A DNA stretch of 64,000 nt from DASVEG01 sp035540495. Lineage in GTDB: Bacteria; Actinomycetota; Acidimicrobiia; Acidimicrobiales; CADCTF01. A program made the position numbers and the translations under genes. The notes under the pieces are model-generated. The model saw only the letters and a program-made list of their open reading frames with translations. It made no database searches and was not told the origin of the DNA. Below are positions 24,435 to 32,811 of the stretch, in pieces; the first letter of the stretch is position 1, and the number at the start of each line of letters is the position of its first letter. The stretch lies in the NCBI GenBank assembly GCA_035540495.1, contig DATLGL010000033.1:1-64000 (forward strand), read 5' to 3'.

Positions 24435-26331
24435 GCGCAACCTCTTCGACCGCCGCGTCGTCGACGAAGCGCGAAGCCTGGAGGCGGAACATCCGCGCGT
24501 AGTGCCCGCCGGCGGCGACGAGGTCGTCGTGCGTTCCGTCCTCGACCACGTGCCCTTCGTCGAGCACGACGATCCGGTCGGCCCGGCGAACCGTCGAGAA
24601 CCGGTGGGAGATCACGAGGGTGGTCACGCCCCGAGTGAGCTCGAGGAACCGGTCGTACAGCTCGACCTCGGCCCGAACATCGAGATTGGCCGTCGGCTCG
24701 TCGAGCACGAGCACGCCAGCCCCTGAGCGCACCGCGAGCATCGCCCTCGCCAACGCGACCCGCTGCCACTCGCCACCCGAGAGGTCGACGCCGCCGGTGA
24801 AGCGTCTGGAGAGCACCGTCTCCCAACCCTCTGGCAGGTTGGCGATGATGTCGGTTGCACCAGCCTGCGCTGCCACCTCGTCGAGCGCCGCGGCGTCGAG
24901 CGCACCTCGCATCGCCTCCACGGCGCCGAATCCGACGTTGTCGGCAGCTGACAGCTCGTAGCGGGTGAAGTCCTGGAAGATCGCCGCAACCCGCCGCTGC
25001 CACTGCTGCGGGGACAGGTCGCGGAGATCGATGCCATCCACGGTGATTCGTCCGTCGGTCGGGTCGTACAGTCGTGCCAGCAGCTTCACGAGCGTCGTCT
25101 TGCCTGCGCCGTTGATGCCGACGACGGCGAGCGACTCGCCTGCCCTCAGCTCGAGGTCGAGACCGTCGTAGATGTCGTTGTCGCTGCCGGGATAACGGAA
25201 GCGCACGCCCTCGAATCGGATCGTCGACGCCGGGAGGCCGTCAGCCGGGAGAGCCCCGGAGAGCTGGTTTCGCCGCGTCTGCGCCAGCGCCTCCACCTCG
25301 TGGAGCAGTGGCAATCCAGCGGCTCCCTGTTCGACGGCGACGTCCTCGTTGCCGAGGGCGAGCAGCATCCGCATGCCACCGACAGCGCTCAGCAGGATCG
25401 TCAGCTGCGCGAGGCCGATCTCACCTCGTGCCGCGGACGACGCGACGGTCCAGTAGCCGAACGTCGTCGCAGCGAGCGTCGCAAGCCAGGGCATTACGAG
25501 CCCCCGCCGGCTCTTGGAGCGCTCCTTCCAGACCTCTCGCATGGCGCCGAGGTAGAGCGACTCGAACCGCTGTGCGTACCAACCGCCGAGGCCGAACACC
25601 CTCGTCTCCTTCGCGGCAGTAGGCGTGAGCGCCGCATCGACGAAGTAGTTCGCGCGCCGCAGCACGGACGTCTGGCCATGTCTCGCGCGCACCGCGCAGA
25701 GGATGTGCTCGCGCATCACCGACCGGAACCACAGCAGCGGTGCACCGAGAACGAAAGGCAGCCACCACCGGAACGGTATGAGCAGCGCGATCGGCGACAG
25801 CACGGCCAGGCGGTTGACGGCGACCTGCACCAGGCCGGTTCCCGCTGCGCCAGGCGTCACCTGAGACGTGTGCCCGCGGGCGATCGCGATCTTGTCGAGC
25901 ACCTCAGGGTCTTCGAGGTGCGCGATGCCGGGCGGCACGAGCATGGCCGCGAGAACGCGACGCTTCACGATGCGTGTCATGCGGCGCCCGGCGATCTGGC
26001 TCAACACCTCACGAAGGCCACCCACGGCGTGCTGCGCGAGAAAGGAACCTCCGAGGAAGCCGAGTGCGAGGAACAGCCGTCGAGCCTCCGCTGAGTCGGT
26101 CGGCGCGCCAACGGCAGCGGGTACAGCACCCACGAGGAACCCACTCGCGACAGTCCCGAGCAGCGCGAGCACCGGCGACACCACGACGAGCGCGCCGATC
26201 CCGATGGTCAGGCCCTTCCCTACTTCCGGGAACAGCTTGACCAACTCGATTCGGCCGCCGCGCCGCCAACGATCAAGGACGCGCGACGGTCCGCGCACGA
26301 CCGACTCGACCACCTCGCGCCCCGACCCCAC
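24427..26331 (-). CDS. ABC exporter subunit (partner)
   Basis: 634 residues, same layout as its partner: membrane domain (GLTIGIGALVVVSPVLALLG, LAQLTILLSAVGGMRMLLAL) and ATPase with GINGAGKTT, LSGGEWQRVALARAM, VLVLDEPTANLD and ISHRFST. Both nucleotide-binding sites look intact, so this pair is not the one-degenerate-site type. GTG start at 26331; first gene of the two-gene operon. The long charged N-terminus (RVLDRWRRGG) precedes the first membrane segment. Confidence 0.9.
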   Translation of the reverse strand: MGSGREVVESVVRGPSRVLDRWRRGGRIELVKLFPEVGKGLTIGIGALVVVSPVLALLGTVASGFLVGAVPAAVGAPTDSAEARRLFLALGFLGGSFLAQHAVGGLREVLSQIAGRRMTRIVKRRVLAAMLVPPGIAHLEDPEVLDKIAIARGHTSQVTPGAAGTGLVQVAVNRLAVLSPIALLIPFRWWLPFVLGAPLLWFRSVMREHILCAVRARHGQTSVLRRANYFVDAALTPTAAKETRVFGLGGWYAQRFESLYLGAMREVWKERSKSRRGLVMPWLATLAATTFGYWTVASSAARGEIGLAQLTILLSAVGGMRMLLALGNEDVAVEQGAAGLPLLHEVEALAQTRRNQLSGALPADGLPASTIRFEGVRFRYPGSDNDIYDGLDLELRAGESLAVVGINGAGKTTLVKLLARLYDPTDGRITVDGIDLRDLSPQQWQRRVAAIFQDFTRYELSAADNVGFGAVEAMRGALDAAALDEVAAQAGATDIIANLPEGWETVLSRRFTGGVDLSGGEWQRVALARAMLAVRSGAGVLVLDEPTANLDVRAEVELYDRFLELTRGVTTLVISHRFSTVRRADRIVVLDEGHVVEDGTHDDLVAAGGHYARMFRLQASRFVDDAAVEEVAHG

Positions 26332-26412
26332 GGCCGGACCGTACGCTCAGACGCGGCCGGCCGCCTGTCCTTTTTCGTGTGGCCTTGGCAACTGGTCGGG
26401 CATCATGACCAA

Positions 26413-26784
26413 GTGGCGAGGGCCAGCAAGCTCTTGGCGGGACTTCTCGTCGCGGATGCCGTCGGCGCCATCGTCGCCGTTCGCGAGCGCGTCGCCGGAG
26501 AGCCTCTAGGCGTCGGTGCTTCCTTCGACGTTCGTCGTCCGGCTGTGCTCCTCTTCTGGGGCACCGGGCTTTCGGCGCCGCTTGCCTCCCTGGCTGGTGC
26601 GGTGGTCCTTCGTCGCGTATGGCCTCAGGGTCTCCGGGCGTTGGGCGTCGTGTTCGCTGCCGGCGCCCTGTGTGAGCCTGTCTTCTGGGGGCGCCGCAGT
26701 TGCTCGTTCCTCGGACGCTTGGTCCTCGTCTCGCACGTGGGTCTCGCCGCAGGGATCGCGGCGACGCCCCACGACGCGCCGTGA
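26413..26784 (+). CDS. Small integral membrane protein
   Basis: About 123 residues with three to four predicted membrane segments: LLAGLLVADAVGAIVAV, VLLFWGTGLSAPLASLAGAV, LRALGVVFAAGALCEPVFW and LGRLVLVSHVGLAAGIA. Codon third positions are GC-rich, supporting real coding. The GTG at 26413 is a guess; the frame is open from 26377. I do not recognise the family, and there is no operon partner. Confidence 0.6.
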   Translation: MARASKLLAGLLVADAVGAIVAVRERVAGEPLGVGASFDVRRPAVLLFWGTGLSAPLASLAGAVVLRRVWPQGLRALGVVFAAGALCEPVFWGRRSCSFLGRLVLVSHVGLAAGIAATPHDAP

Positions 26785-26860
26785 CGAAGCACGGGCCGAC
26801 CGTCCGCCCAAAGGTGCGTTCGCAACGTCGAGTGGCCGCGGCGCCCCTGCGGGTCCTCTG

Positions 26861-27022
26861 TCAGTCGCAGCACGAGTCGCGCCACCCGCAGACGCGGCAG
26901 CGGTAATGCGCGTGTTCGGCGGCCATGTCACCGCCGCAGTGGGGGCACTCGGGGAAGATGGCGAAACGCGACGTCTCGCAAGCGTCGGGCTGGGCTGAGG
27001 CTGCGGGCTCGGTGGTCGCCAC
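26861..27022 (-). CDS. Tiny zinc-ribbon protein
   Basis: A 53-residue protein with two CxxC knuckles, CPHCGGDM and CRVCGW, 15 residues apart, typical of a zinc ribbon, plus a terminal DSCCD. A short flexible N-terminus precedes it. GTG start at 27022 after GGGGCC. Too short to assign a role; often such proteins bind RNA polymerase, ribosomes or nucleic acid. Confidence 0.6.
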   Translation of the reverse strand: MATTEPAASAQPDACETSRFAIFPECPHCGGDMAAEHAHYRCRVCGWRDSCCD

Positions 27023-27075
27023 TGGCCCCGACCGTACCGTCGCCAGCCGGTGCGGTCGCGGACGCCCCGTGTGGT

Positions 27076-28236
27076 TCAGAAGTTGACGTTCGAGAGGTCG
27101 CGTCCGAGCCGTAGCTTGCCGCCCGTTACGTAGGCGGCCGGACTCATCGCGATGTGCTTCGCAGCAGCACGTGCATCTCGTTCGCGTCGTTCGAGCGTCG
27201 AGGACCGCATGATGGCCTGCGTCCCGGCCATTTCGGTGACCACATCGACCGCCCAGAGGGCCGATTGGCTCGCGAATGTGCACGCGAGCCGGAAGTCGAC
27301 CCGCCTCGCTTCAAGGCTGATGCCCGCGTCGATCCCTTCGAGCAGCGCGCTCATCGTGTTCCGAAGGTACGCCCGGCTCGCACCGGTGCGCGCCTGAACC
27401 TGACCAAGCTGCGACTGAACCAGTTCGCGCTCCGCGAGCGGAACGCTGTCGCCGCGCCGATTGGAGACTGCGGTTTCCACGAAGTCGTTGATCGCGCCGG
27501 CCGCGATGCCGAGCGGCACGGTTGCGACCGTCCACGAAAAGATCGAGCGCGTGGGAAGCCGATAGAGCGTGCCGGGCTGCGTTGGCTGTGGCTGAAAGGC
27601 GTGCGTGAACCGGTCGGGTACGAACACGTCGACCAGCTCGAAGTCGACGCTGCCGGTGGCACAGAGTCCCGAAACCTGCCAGTTGTCGTGGAGCAGAACA
27701 TCCTTTCGCGGTGTGAGAACGAAGATCATCTCGCCGGTCGGCTGCTCGTCTTCCTCAACGACACAAAGCGGACTGAACCACGTGCCATGCGGCGAACCGC
27801 TTCCGAAAGGCCACCGACCGGTCACGGAATAACCGCCGGGAACGCGAACCGCGCGTCCCACGGCGCCTGTCGACGAGACCACGAATGCCATCGGGTCGTC
27901 GTAGATCTCCCGAGCGCTCTCTGCCGCCAGGAACGCCCCTACTCGAGCCATGCCGCCCCCATTGCCGGCCAGCCAACCGATCGTGCCGTCGAGAGCCGAC
28001 GCGGCCTCGACGACATCCATGAACTCAAGAGCAGAGAGCCCAGGGCCACCAAGCGACGACGGCAGAAGGAGCCGGAACAATCCCAACGTGGCGAGTTGCT
28101 CGAAGAGGTCGTCGGGCAGGCGCGCGTTCGAGTCGAAGTCGCTTCGACGTTCCGCCACCGCAGCAGCGAGCTCTTCGACCGCCGTGACCAACTCGGTGAC
28201 TGCGCCCGACCTGCTCCCGTCTGTGAGCGACGTCAT
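27076..28236 (-). CDS. Acyl-CoA dehydrogenase-fold flavoprotein (HpaH/DszC-like)
   Basis: A 386-residue protein of the acyl-CoA dehydrogenase superfamily, in the flavin-dependent monooxygenase/C-terminal HpaH type rather than a classical fatty-acid enzyme. Pieces are DDLFEQLATLGLFRLLLPSS, ASALDGTIGWLAGNGGG, PGGYSVTGRWPFGSGSPHGT, ATGSVDFELVDVFVPDRF and the terminal MAGTQAIMRSSTLERRERDA. The catalytic Glu of fatty-acyl dehydrogenases is not evident. It would use reduced flavin to oxidise a small substrate. The ATG at 28236 follows GGGAGGGCAGCCC. Monocistronic. Confidence 0.82.
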   Translation of the reverse strand: MTSLTDGSRSGAVTELVTAVEELAAAVAERRSDFDSNARLPDDLFEQLATLGLFRLLLPSSLGGPGLSALEFMDVVEAASALDGTIGWLAGNGGGMARVGAFLAAESAREIYDDPMAFVVSSTGAVGRAVRVPGGYSVTGRWPFGSGSPHGTWFSPLCVVEEDEQPTGEMIFVLTPRKDVLLHDNWQVSGLCATGSVDFELVDVFVPDRFTHAFQPQPTQPGTLYRLPTRSIFSWTVATVPLGIAAGAINDFVETAVSNRRGDSVPLAERELVQSQLGQVQARTGASRAYLRNTMSALLEGIDAGISLEARRVDFRLACTFASQSALWAVDVVTEMAGTQAIMRSSTLERRERDARAAAKHIAMSPAAYVTGGKLRLGRDLSNVNF

Positions 28237-28351
28237 GGGCTGCCCTCCCTGTCCGGTGCGGGTCACGCTAGACAGCCGTCCGCCGTTGAACCAGCGACTC
28301 TTTCGCGATCTGCAACCGGCCCATCGACGTTGTCCCCTGTCAGCGAGACGC

Positions 28352-28597
28352 CTACGTCACGTCCAAGCCGAGCCGGTCGAGCCTGTTCTCGACGAGGTCG
28401 AACCAGTCGTCAGGTGTCGCGCCACCGGCGGGCATCGCGACGCCGGCTTCGGCACGCCACAGCGCATCACCGAGGGAGGTGAGGATGTGCCAGGCCATCA
28501 CTCGATCCAGATCGAGGGCGACAATCTGGCGTAGCGGCTTCGGGCGGGCAACGTCGCGGCGGTGATACGCGACGACCCGTCCATGGCCATCGGCCAT
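28352..28597 (-). CDS. Hypothetical protein downstream of AAA kinase
   Basis: An 81-residue protein with coding-type sequence (ADGHGRVVAYHRRDVARPKP, LRQIVALDLDRVMAWHILTS, LGDALWRAEAGVAMPAGG, DDWFDLVENRLDRLGLDV). It starts 46 bases after the P-loop kinase gene on the same strand, so the two are probably co-transcribed. I do not recognise it. An upstream GTG (28690) overlapping the kinase end is also in frame. Confidence 0.55.
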   Translation of the reverse strand: MADGHGRVVAYHRRDVARPKPLRQIVALDLDRVMAWHILTSLGDALWRAEAGVAMPAGGATPDDWFDLVENRLDRLGLDVT

Positions 28598-28643
28598 CAG
28601 CGACGGCGTTTGGATGCCCGCATGTCCGACGCCGAACCGAGAC

Positions 28644-29216
28644 TCACCGAGTTGTGCCGCACCCGCCGCGGATCCAGGCAAGGGCCTCACCGGCAATTTG
28701 CTCGACAGGGTGGATTGCGTCGACAACGAGCACATCGTCGACTGCGTCGTCCCATGCACGAAACGCGTCGCGTCGCGGCTTGACGATGTCCCATCGTCCG
28801 CCGTCATGCCAACCGGGGATCCCACGCGCCCGCTGCTCGAGCCGCTCCTTGTGCACGACCTCGTCGCTGCACGTGCAAACCACCACCGACAGGCGAACGC
28901 CGAAGGCCCGTGCCATCGACGACCACCGCGCGCGCATCGCCTGGTTCTCGCCTGGCGTGTCCAGAATCGCCGACTGACCCAGCACCAGTTGCCGGTACAC
29001 GAGCGTCGTCCCGAGTTCATCGCCGATGTCGCCGAGCTGCTTCATGGACCGCCCGCCGAACGGAGTAAGCGCTCCCATCAACCAGTCCGTCGAGAACACC
29101 GGCCACTCCAACGTGCGACCGAGCTCATAAGCAAGCGTGCTCTTCCCGGTTCCGGGCACACCCGCAACGACCACGAATCGCCCTGACGTCGCTGCCTGGC
29201 GTGAATCGAACGACAT
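28644..29216 (-). CDS. P-loop small-molecule kinase (AAA_33 type)
   Basis: About 190 residues. Walker A AGVPGTGKSTLAYELG, followed by WPVFSTDWLMGAL (the D of an SxD motif), GQSAILDTPGENQAMR as the strand-2 region and LSVVVCTCSDEVVHKERLEQ, resembling zeta-toxin / gluconate-kinase-like AAA_33 proteins. It likely phosphorylates a small molecule or sugar; the target is unknown. ATG at 29216 chosen; 29246 is also in frame. Confidence 0.75.
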   Translation of the reverse strand: MSFDSRQAATSGRFVVVAGVPGTGKSTLAYELGRTLEWPVFSTDWLMGALTPFGGRSMKQLGDIGDELGTTLVYRQLVLGQSAILDTPGENQAMRARWSSMARAFGVRLSVVVCTCSDEVVHKERLEQRARGIPGWHDGGRWDIVKPRRDAFRAWDDAVDDVLVVDAIHPVEQIAGEALAWIRGGCGTTR

Positions 29217-29261
29217 CGGCAACCGCGGCGTGAGGCCCCAGGGCACCGCGAATTGTCTCCC

Positions 29262-29960
29262 TCAACCCTCTGGCGATGCAGCAGATCCGCCGCGTCTGGC
29301 TTGTCGACGACGGAACGCCTTACGGCTCCGGACGTTCCGGAGGTCGCCGGCCGCGGCTGCACCAGCTGCTTGTCGAACCAGCTCGTCAGCGTCATCGGTC
29401 GTCGCTTCCGCCAGCGCCTTCGCGACTCGGTCATCTCTGTCCGCCAACGCGGCGACGGCCATCACGGCACCGTGCCTCACCTTCGGGCTCTCGTCGGTCC
29501 GCAGCATCTTGACGAGGTCAGGAACGACGTCGTCGAGACACAGAGGCTGCTCACGGCAGCGCTCACACGCAAGGCCGTGCAGCGCGAGCAGGCGCACGCG
29601 CGGTACCTCATCGCGGAGTGCGGCGCGAAACGTTTCGACCGAGAGCTCGTTCGCCTCGTGATCGAGGACCGTCAGACAGTACCGGCGAGTCTTCGCGTTC
29701 GGGTGAGCCAATGCCGCTGCCTGCAGCGCGGCGACGGGCACGTCTGCGACGAACGGTCGGTACGGGCCTCCCCGCTCCTTCCAGTCCTTCAAGTGTTGCG
29801 TCCACAGCTCGAAGTACCGATCAACTGCAGCCTGTTGCTCGGGACCCAAGTCGTTGGGACGTTCGGTTGCGAGCATCTGCCCTAATGCGGCTTGATACGA
29901 CTCGCCGACCTTCGATGTGCGCTGTCGCACCTTGCGCTTGAAGTCGCGATTCTTCGTCAT
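29262..29960 (-). CDS. HEAT-repeat protein with CxxCx5C cluster and basic N-terminus
   Basis: A 232-residue protein. Residues 1-28 (TKNRDFKRKVRQRTSKVGES) are very basic and resemble a short N-terminal motif that recurs at the start of several unrelated actinobacterial proteins (from memory). After a helical linker come HEAT-like repeats; HGLACERCREQPLC places C132, C135 and C141 in a repeat loop, matching the protein at 20864. The tail is basic and low complexity. The ATG at 29960 follows GGAGGTGTG. Possibly a nucleic-acid-linked scaffold. Confidence 0.78.
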   Translation of the reverse strand: MTKNRDFKRKVRQRTSKVGESYQAALGQMLATERPNDLGPEQQAAVDRYFELWTQHLKDWKERGGPYRPFVADVPVAALQAAALAHPNAKTRRYCLTVLDHEANELSVETFRAALRDEVPRVRLLALHGLACERCREQPLCLDDVVPDLVKMLRTDESPKVRHGAVMAVAALADRDDRVAKALAEATTDDADELVRQAAGAAAAGDLRNVRSRKAFRRRQARRGGSAASPEG

Positions 29961-30049
29961 CACACCTCCAGCCCGCCGAAGACGCTCCACAGCAACGGCT
30001 TTCCAGGCTGCCCGTGGACGACGACGCTACTGGTCGAGGGTTCGCCGAG

Positions 30050-30718
30050 CTAGGTGACCCGCTCGTCGCCGGACGTCGGGCCGAGGAGCGGGCCGATGCT
30101 CTCGGCAACGCGGACGGCTTCTTCTTGAAGGACAGGGTCGAACGGCGCTTCAGCGATGTCGTCAGGCCAACTTTCGACGACTTGGGATGCCCACTGCTGC
30201 CAGTGCGCGACGGTGGCATAGAAGTCGGTGATGAACCGGCCAACGATCTGGTTCAGCGCCGCGCGCTGCGAAAATTGACCACGACCTTCGAGGTACGCAC
30301 GCGCGGTAGCGAGGTTCTCTTCGTTCTCTCTGAGGACCCAGGCTCGTGCGGCGTCGAGGTTCGCGAGCAGGTCGGCTTTGGACCCGCTGTCGGTGAAGCT
30401 GATCTTCAGGAGTTGTTCGAACTCCAGGACCGGTCCTTCGCCCGGCTCGGCGAGCCATGCCGACAGCGCTCGCCGACCGTTCGCAGTGATGGTGTAGCGC
30501 GTCCGGCGCCGGCGGCCGACGGAGTCGTCGGTGGCTCGAGCGAGCCCGTGGGCGACCAGCTTCTTCGGCTCCTCATAGAGCTTGCTCTGGGCGCGGGGCC
30601 AGATGCGTCGCAGACTGCGGTCGACCTGTTGCACCAGTTCGTGTGTCGTCCACGACTTGACCGCAAGGAGGCCAAGGATGGCGTAGGACGTCGTCGACAA
30701 CCTCGGCGCGCTTGACAT
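30050..30718 (-). CDS. PadR-family transcriptional regulator (module 2)
   Basis: A 222-residue PadR regulator, paralogous to 13170-13853: LSTTSYAILGLLAVKSWTTH, AQSKLYEEPKKLVAHGLAR, RTRYTITANGRRALSAWL and SGSKADLLANLDAARAWVL, with WPDDIAEAP near the end as in the paralogue (WPDDITAAE). The ATG at 30718 follows AGGGAG by 5 bases, and this ribosome site is itself part of the inverted repeat, so binding would repress its own synthesis. Divergent from the methyltransferase at 30783. Confidence 0.9.
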   Translation of the reverse strand: MSSAPRLSTTSYAILGLLAVKSWTTHELVQQVDRSLRRIWPRAQSKLYEEPKKLVAHGLARATDDSVGRRRRTRYTITANGRRALSAWLAEPGEGPVLEFEQLLKISFTDSGSKADLLANLDAARAWVLRENEENLATARAYLEGRGQFSQRAALNQIVGRFITDFYATVAHWQQWASQVVESWPDDIAEAPFDPVLQEEAVRVAESIGPLLGPTSGDERVT

Positions 30719-30741
30719 CGTTCTCCCTTTGGGACAATAGT
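30712..30741 (+). promoter_or_regulatory. Promoter of methyltransferase, module 2
   Basis: TTGACA (30712-30717) and AATAGT (30736-30741) are 18 bases apart and point towards the methyltransferase gene, with the expected start about 30748. The -35 overlaps the start codon of the divergent PadR gene, the same layout as in module 1. Confidence 0.55.
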
Positions 30742-30757
30742 TTTCTCCCAAGGGGAG
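30723..30757. promoter_or_regulatory. PadR operator, module 2
   Basis: Inverted repeat ctccctttggga (30723-30734) / tcccaaggggag (30746-30757), 11 of 12 pairs, 11 bases apart. It covers the -10 region of the methyltransferase promoter and the ribosome site of the PadR gene. The outer CTCCC/GGGAG ends are shared with the operator at 13126-13161. Confidence 0.7.
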
Positions 30758-30782
30758 TTTATTGCAAGACGAGGGGGCCGGC

Positions 30783-31643
30783 GTGTCTGCCACCGATGCC
30801 GTGAATGTCGCACCGACGAACCGCGAACAATTGCGCGCCTGGGACGGCAGTGAAGGTGCCTACTGGGCCGCTAACGCCGACTACTACGACCGCGCCGTTG
30901 CAGCCCACCACCGCGCGCTGCTCGCCGCGGCCGAGCTCCGTGTGACGGACCGCGTCCTCGACATCGGCTGCGGGACCGGTCAGACAACACGTGACGCCGC
31001 ACGAGCGGCCTCGGCCGGCTCGGCGCTTGGGGTGGACCTGTCGGGTGAGATGCTCGCCGTCGCCCGGGCCCGCGCAACCGCCGAAGGGGTGACGAACACC
31101 TTTTTCGAGCAGGCCGACGCCCAGATCCACCCGTTCGCCCCCGCGTCGGTCGATCTCGCCATCAGTCGCACCGGCACCATGTTCTTCGGCGACATGGATG
31201 CTGCCTTCGCGAACATCGCTCGCGCGCTGCGGCCCGGCGGCCGCCTCGCGCTGCAGACATGGCAACCGATCGCCGGCAACGAGTGGATCCGCGAGTTCTC
31301 CACTGCGCTCGCCGCCGGAGGCGAGATGGGCGGGCCGCCGCCGAACGCCCCGGGCCCCTTCGCCCTCTCCGAACCCGATCGAGTGCGCACCCTCCTCCAG
31401 AGCGCCGGCTTCACGAACATCAACCTCGACGGATTCGCCGCGCCGATGTGGTTCGGCCGCGACGCGGCCGACGCCCACCGATTCGTTTTCGGCCAGCTCG
31501 GCTGGATGGTCGAGCGCCTCAACGACGAGCAACGACACCGGGCTTTGGACAAGCTCATGGCGACCATGCGCGAACACGAGACCAGCGAGGGTGTCGTCTT
31601 CGCGTCTGAGGCCTGGATCATCACAGCCAACAAGCCCACCTGA
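30783..31643 (+). CDS. Class I SAM-dependent methyltransferase (copy 2)
   Basis: A 286-residue methyltransferase: RVLDIGCGTGQTTRDAARAA, SALGVDLSGEML, DLAISRTGTMFFGDMDAAF and the end EGVVFASEAWIITANKPT. Paralogue of 12260-13105. The GTG at 30783 follows GAGGGGG by 6 bases; a TTG at 30762 is in frame. Substrate unknown. Its regulator sits on the other strand. Confidence 0.9.
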   Translation: MSATDAVNVAPTNREQLRAWDGSEGAYWAANADYYDRAVAAHHRALLAAAELRVTDRVLDIGCGTGQTTRDAARAASAGSALGVDLSGEMLAVARARATAEGVTNTFFEQADAQIHPFAPASVDLAISRTGTMFFGDMDAAFANIARALRPGGRLALQTWQPIAGNEWIREFSTALAAGGEMGGPPPNAPGPFALSEPDRVRTLLQSAGFTNINLDGFAAPMWFGRDAADAHRFVFGQLGWMVERLNDEQRHRALDKLMATMREHETSEGVVFASEAWIITANKPT

Positions 31644-31738
31644 AGGCGGCGCCGGCCCACCTGGTGGGGCTTTCGAAAGCACCGCGCAGCGTCGTCCGAT
31701 GGCGACACGCGAACTGCGGTGGGAGGCAGACTCGCTGC

Positions 31739-32716
31739 GTGTCGGACGAGTGGTGCGGCGACCTCGCACGCGTGATCGAGTCGGCGTACGACGTGCCGGG
31801 GCCCGTGTCTTGTCGGTTCATGCGCTCCGGGTTCAATCAGCACTTCCGGGCCGAAGCAGGCGACGAGACGTTCCACGTGAGGCTCTACTTCGACGGCAAC
31901 TACTACATCCGCGGCGACGACGACTTCCGCTGCGAACTCGCGCTGACGAGAGCGCTCGCCGAAGCCGGCTGTCCCGTCGCCGCACCCATCGCCCGACGCG
32001 ATGGCCAACTCCTCACCGTCGGCGAGATCGACGGACGCCCGCGCCGGCTCGCGATGCTCGCGATGGCGCCGGGCGAACCGTGCTCGGAACCGACGACGGA
32101 GCAGGCGGCGACCATTGGGCGCGCCGTCGCCGCGATCCATGCCACGGCGAACGAGGTCGCTCCCACGCTCCCCGGCGACCGGTATCACCTCGACGAGCGT
32201 TACCTGCTGACGCAACCGCTTGCCCAGCTGCGTCGCGCCGCCGGTGACGCGCCGGAGCTCGACCGGCTCCAGGCTCTGTGCGCCGAGCTGTCGGCCGTGT
32301 TGGCGTCCCTGCCGAAGGACGACAGCGACTACGGCCTCATCCACGCCGACTTCCACCTCGGCAACATGCACTTCAGCGACGACGGCGAGCTGACGATCTT
32401 CGACTTCGACCACTGCGCATATGGCTGGCGCGCCTACGACTTGACGACCCTTCGGCTCTCCTTGGCCGACGATCGCTGGGCCGCTGCTCTCGAGGCCTAC
32501 GCGGCCACCCGCCCGTTGCCGCCTGGCGTCGAGCTGATCGACGACCTCGTGAGGATGCGCATCCTCTGGGACATCGGCGACATCCTCGCCATGGAGGATG
32601 TGTGGGGCAACGACGATGCGAGCAGACAGGTGCGCGAAGCGCTCCCGAAGCTGTGCCTGCGACTCGGGCTACCTGAGGAACCGCAGTCGGATCTTCACGG
32701 AAGCGAACGGTCGTGA
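31739..32716 (+). CDS. Aminoglycoside-phosphotransferase-fold kinase
   Basis: About 325 residues, APH/choline-kinase-like fold. The catalytic loop is IHADFHLGNMHF (HxDxxxxN) and the metal-binding Asp follows in LTIFDFDHCAYGW; an N-lobe with FHVRLYFDGNYYIRGDDDF precedes. Proteins of this YihE/HomoserineK-like group phosphorylate varied small molecules or proteins; antibiotic resistance cannot be inferred. GTG start at 31739 with GGGAGG 12 bases before; the frame is open to 31664. Follows the methyltransferase on the same strand with a gap of 95 bases. Confidence 0.85.
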   Translation: MSDEWCGDLARVIESAYDVPGPVSCRFMRSGFNQHFRAEAGDETFHVRLYFDGNYYIRGDDDFRCELALTRALAEAGCPVAAPIARRDGQLLTVGEIDGRPRRLAMLAMAPGEPCSEPTTEQAATIGRAVAAIHATANEVAPTLPGDRYHLDERYLLTQPLAQLRRAAGDAPELDRLQALCAELSAVLASLPKDDSDYGLIHADFHLGNMHFSDDGELTIFDFDHCAYGWRAYDLTTLRLSLADDRWAAALEAYAATRPLPPGVELIDDLVRMRILWDIGDILAMEDVWGNDDASRQVREALPKLCLRLGLPEEPQSDLHGSERS

Positions 32717-32811
32717 GTCATCCAGACGTGCGGCTGTCCCGTGACCTCTGACGACATTCGGCGACACCTGGACGGTTGCGGCGCACAGGAAGCGCGGGTC
32801 GATGCCCATCG

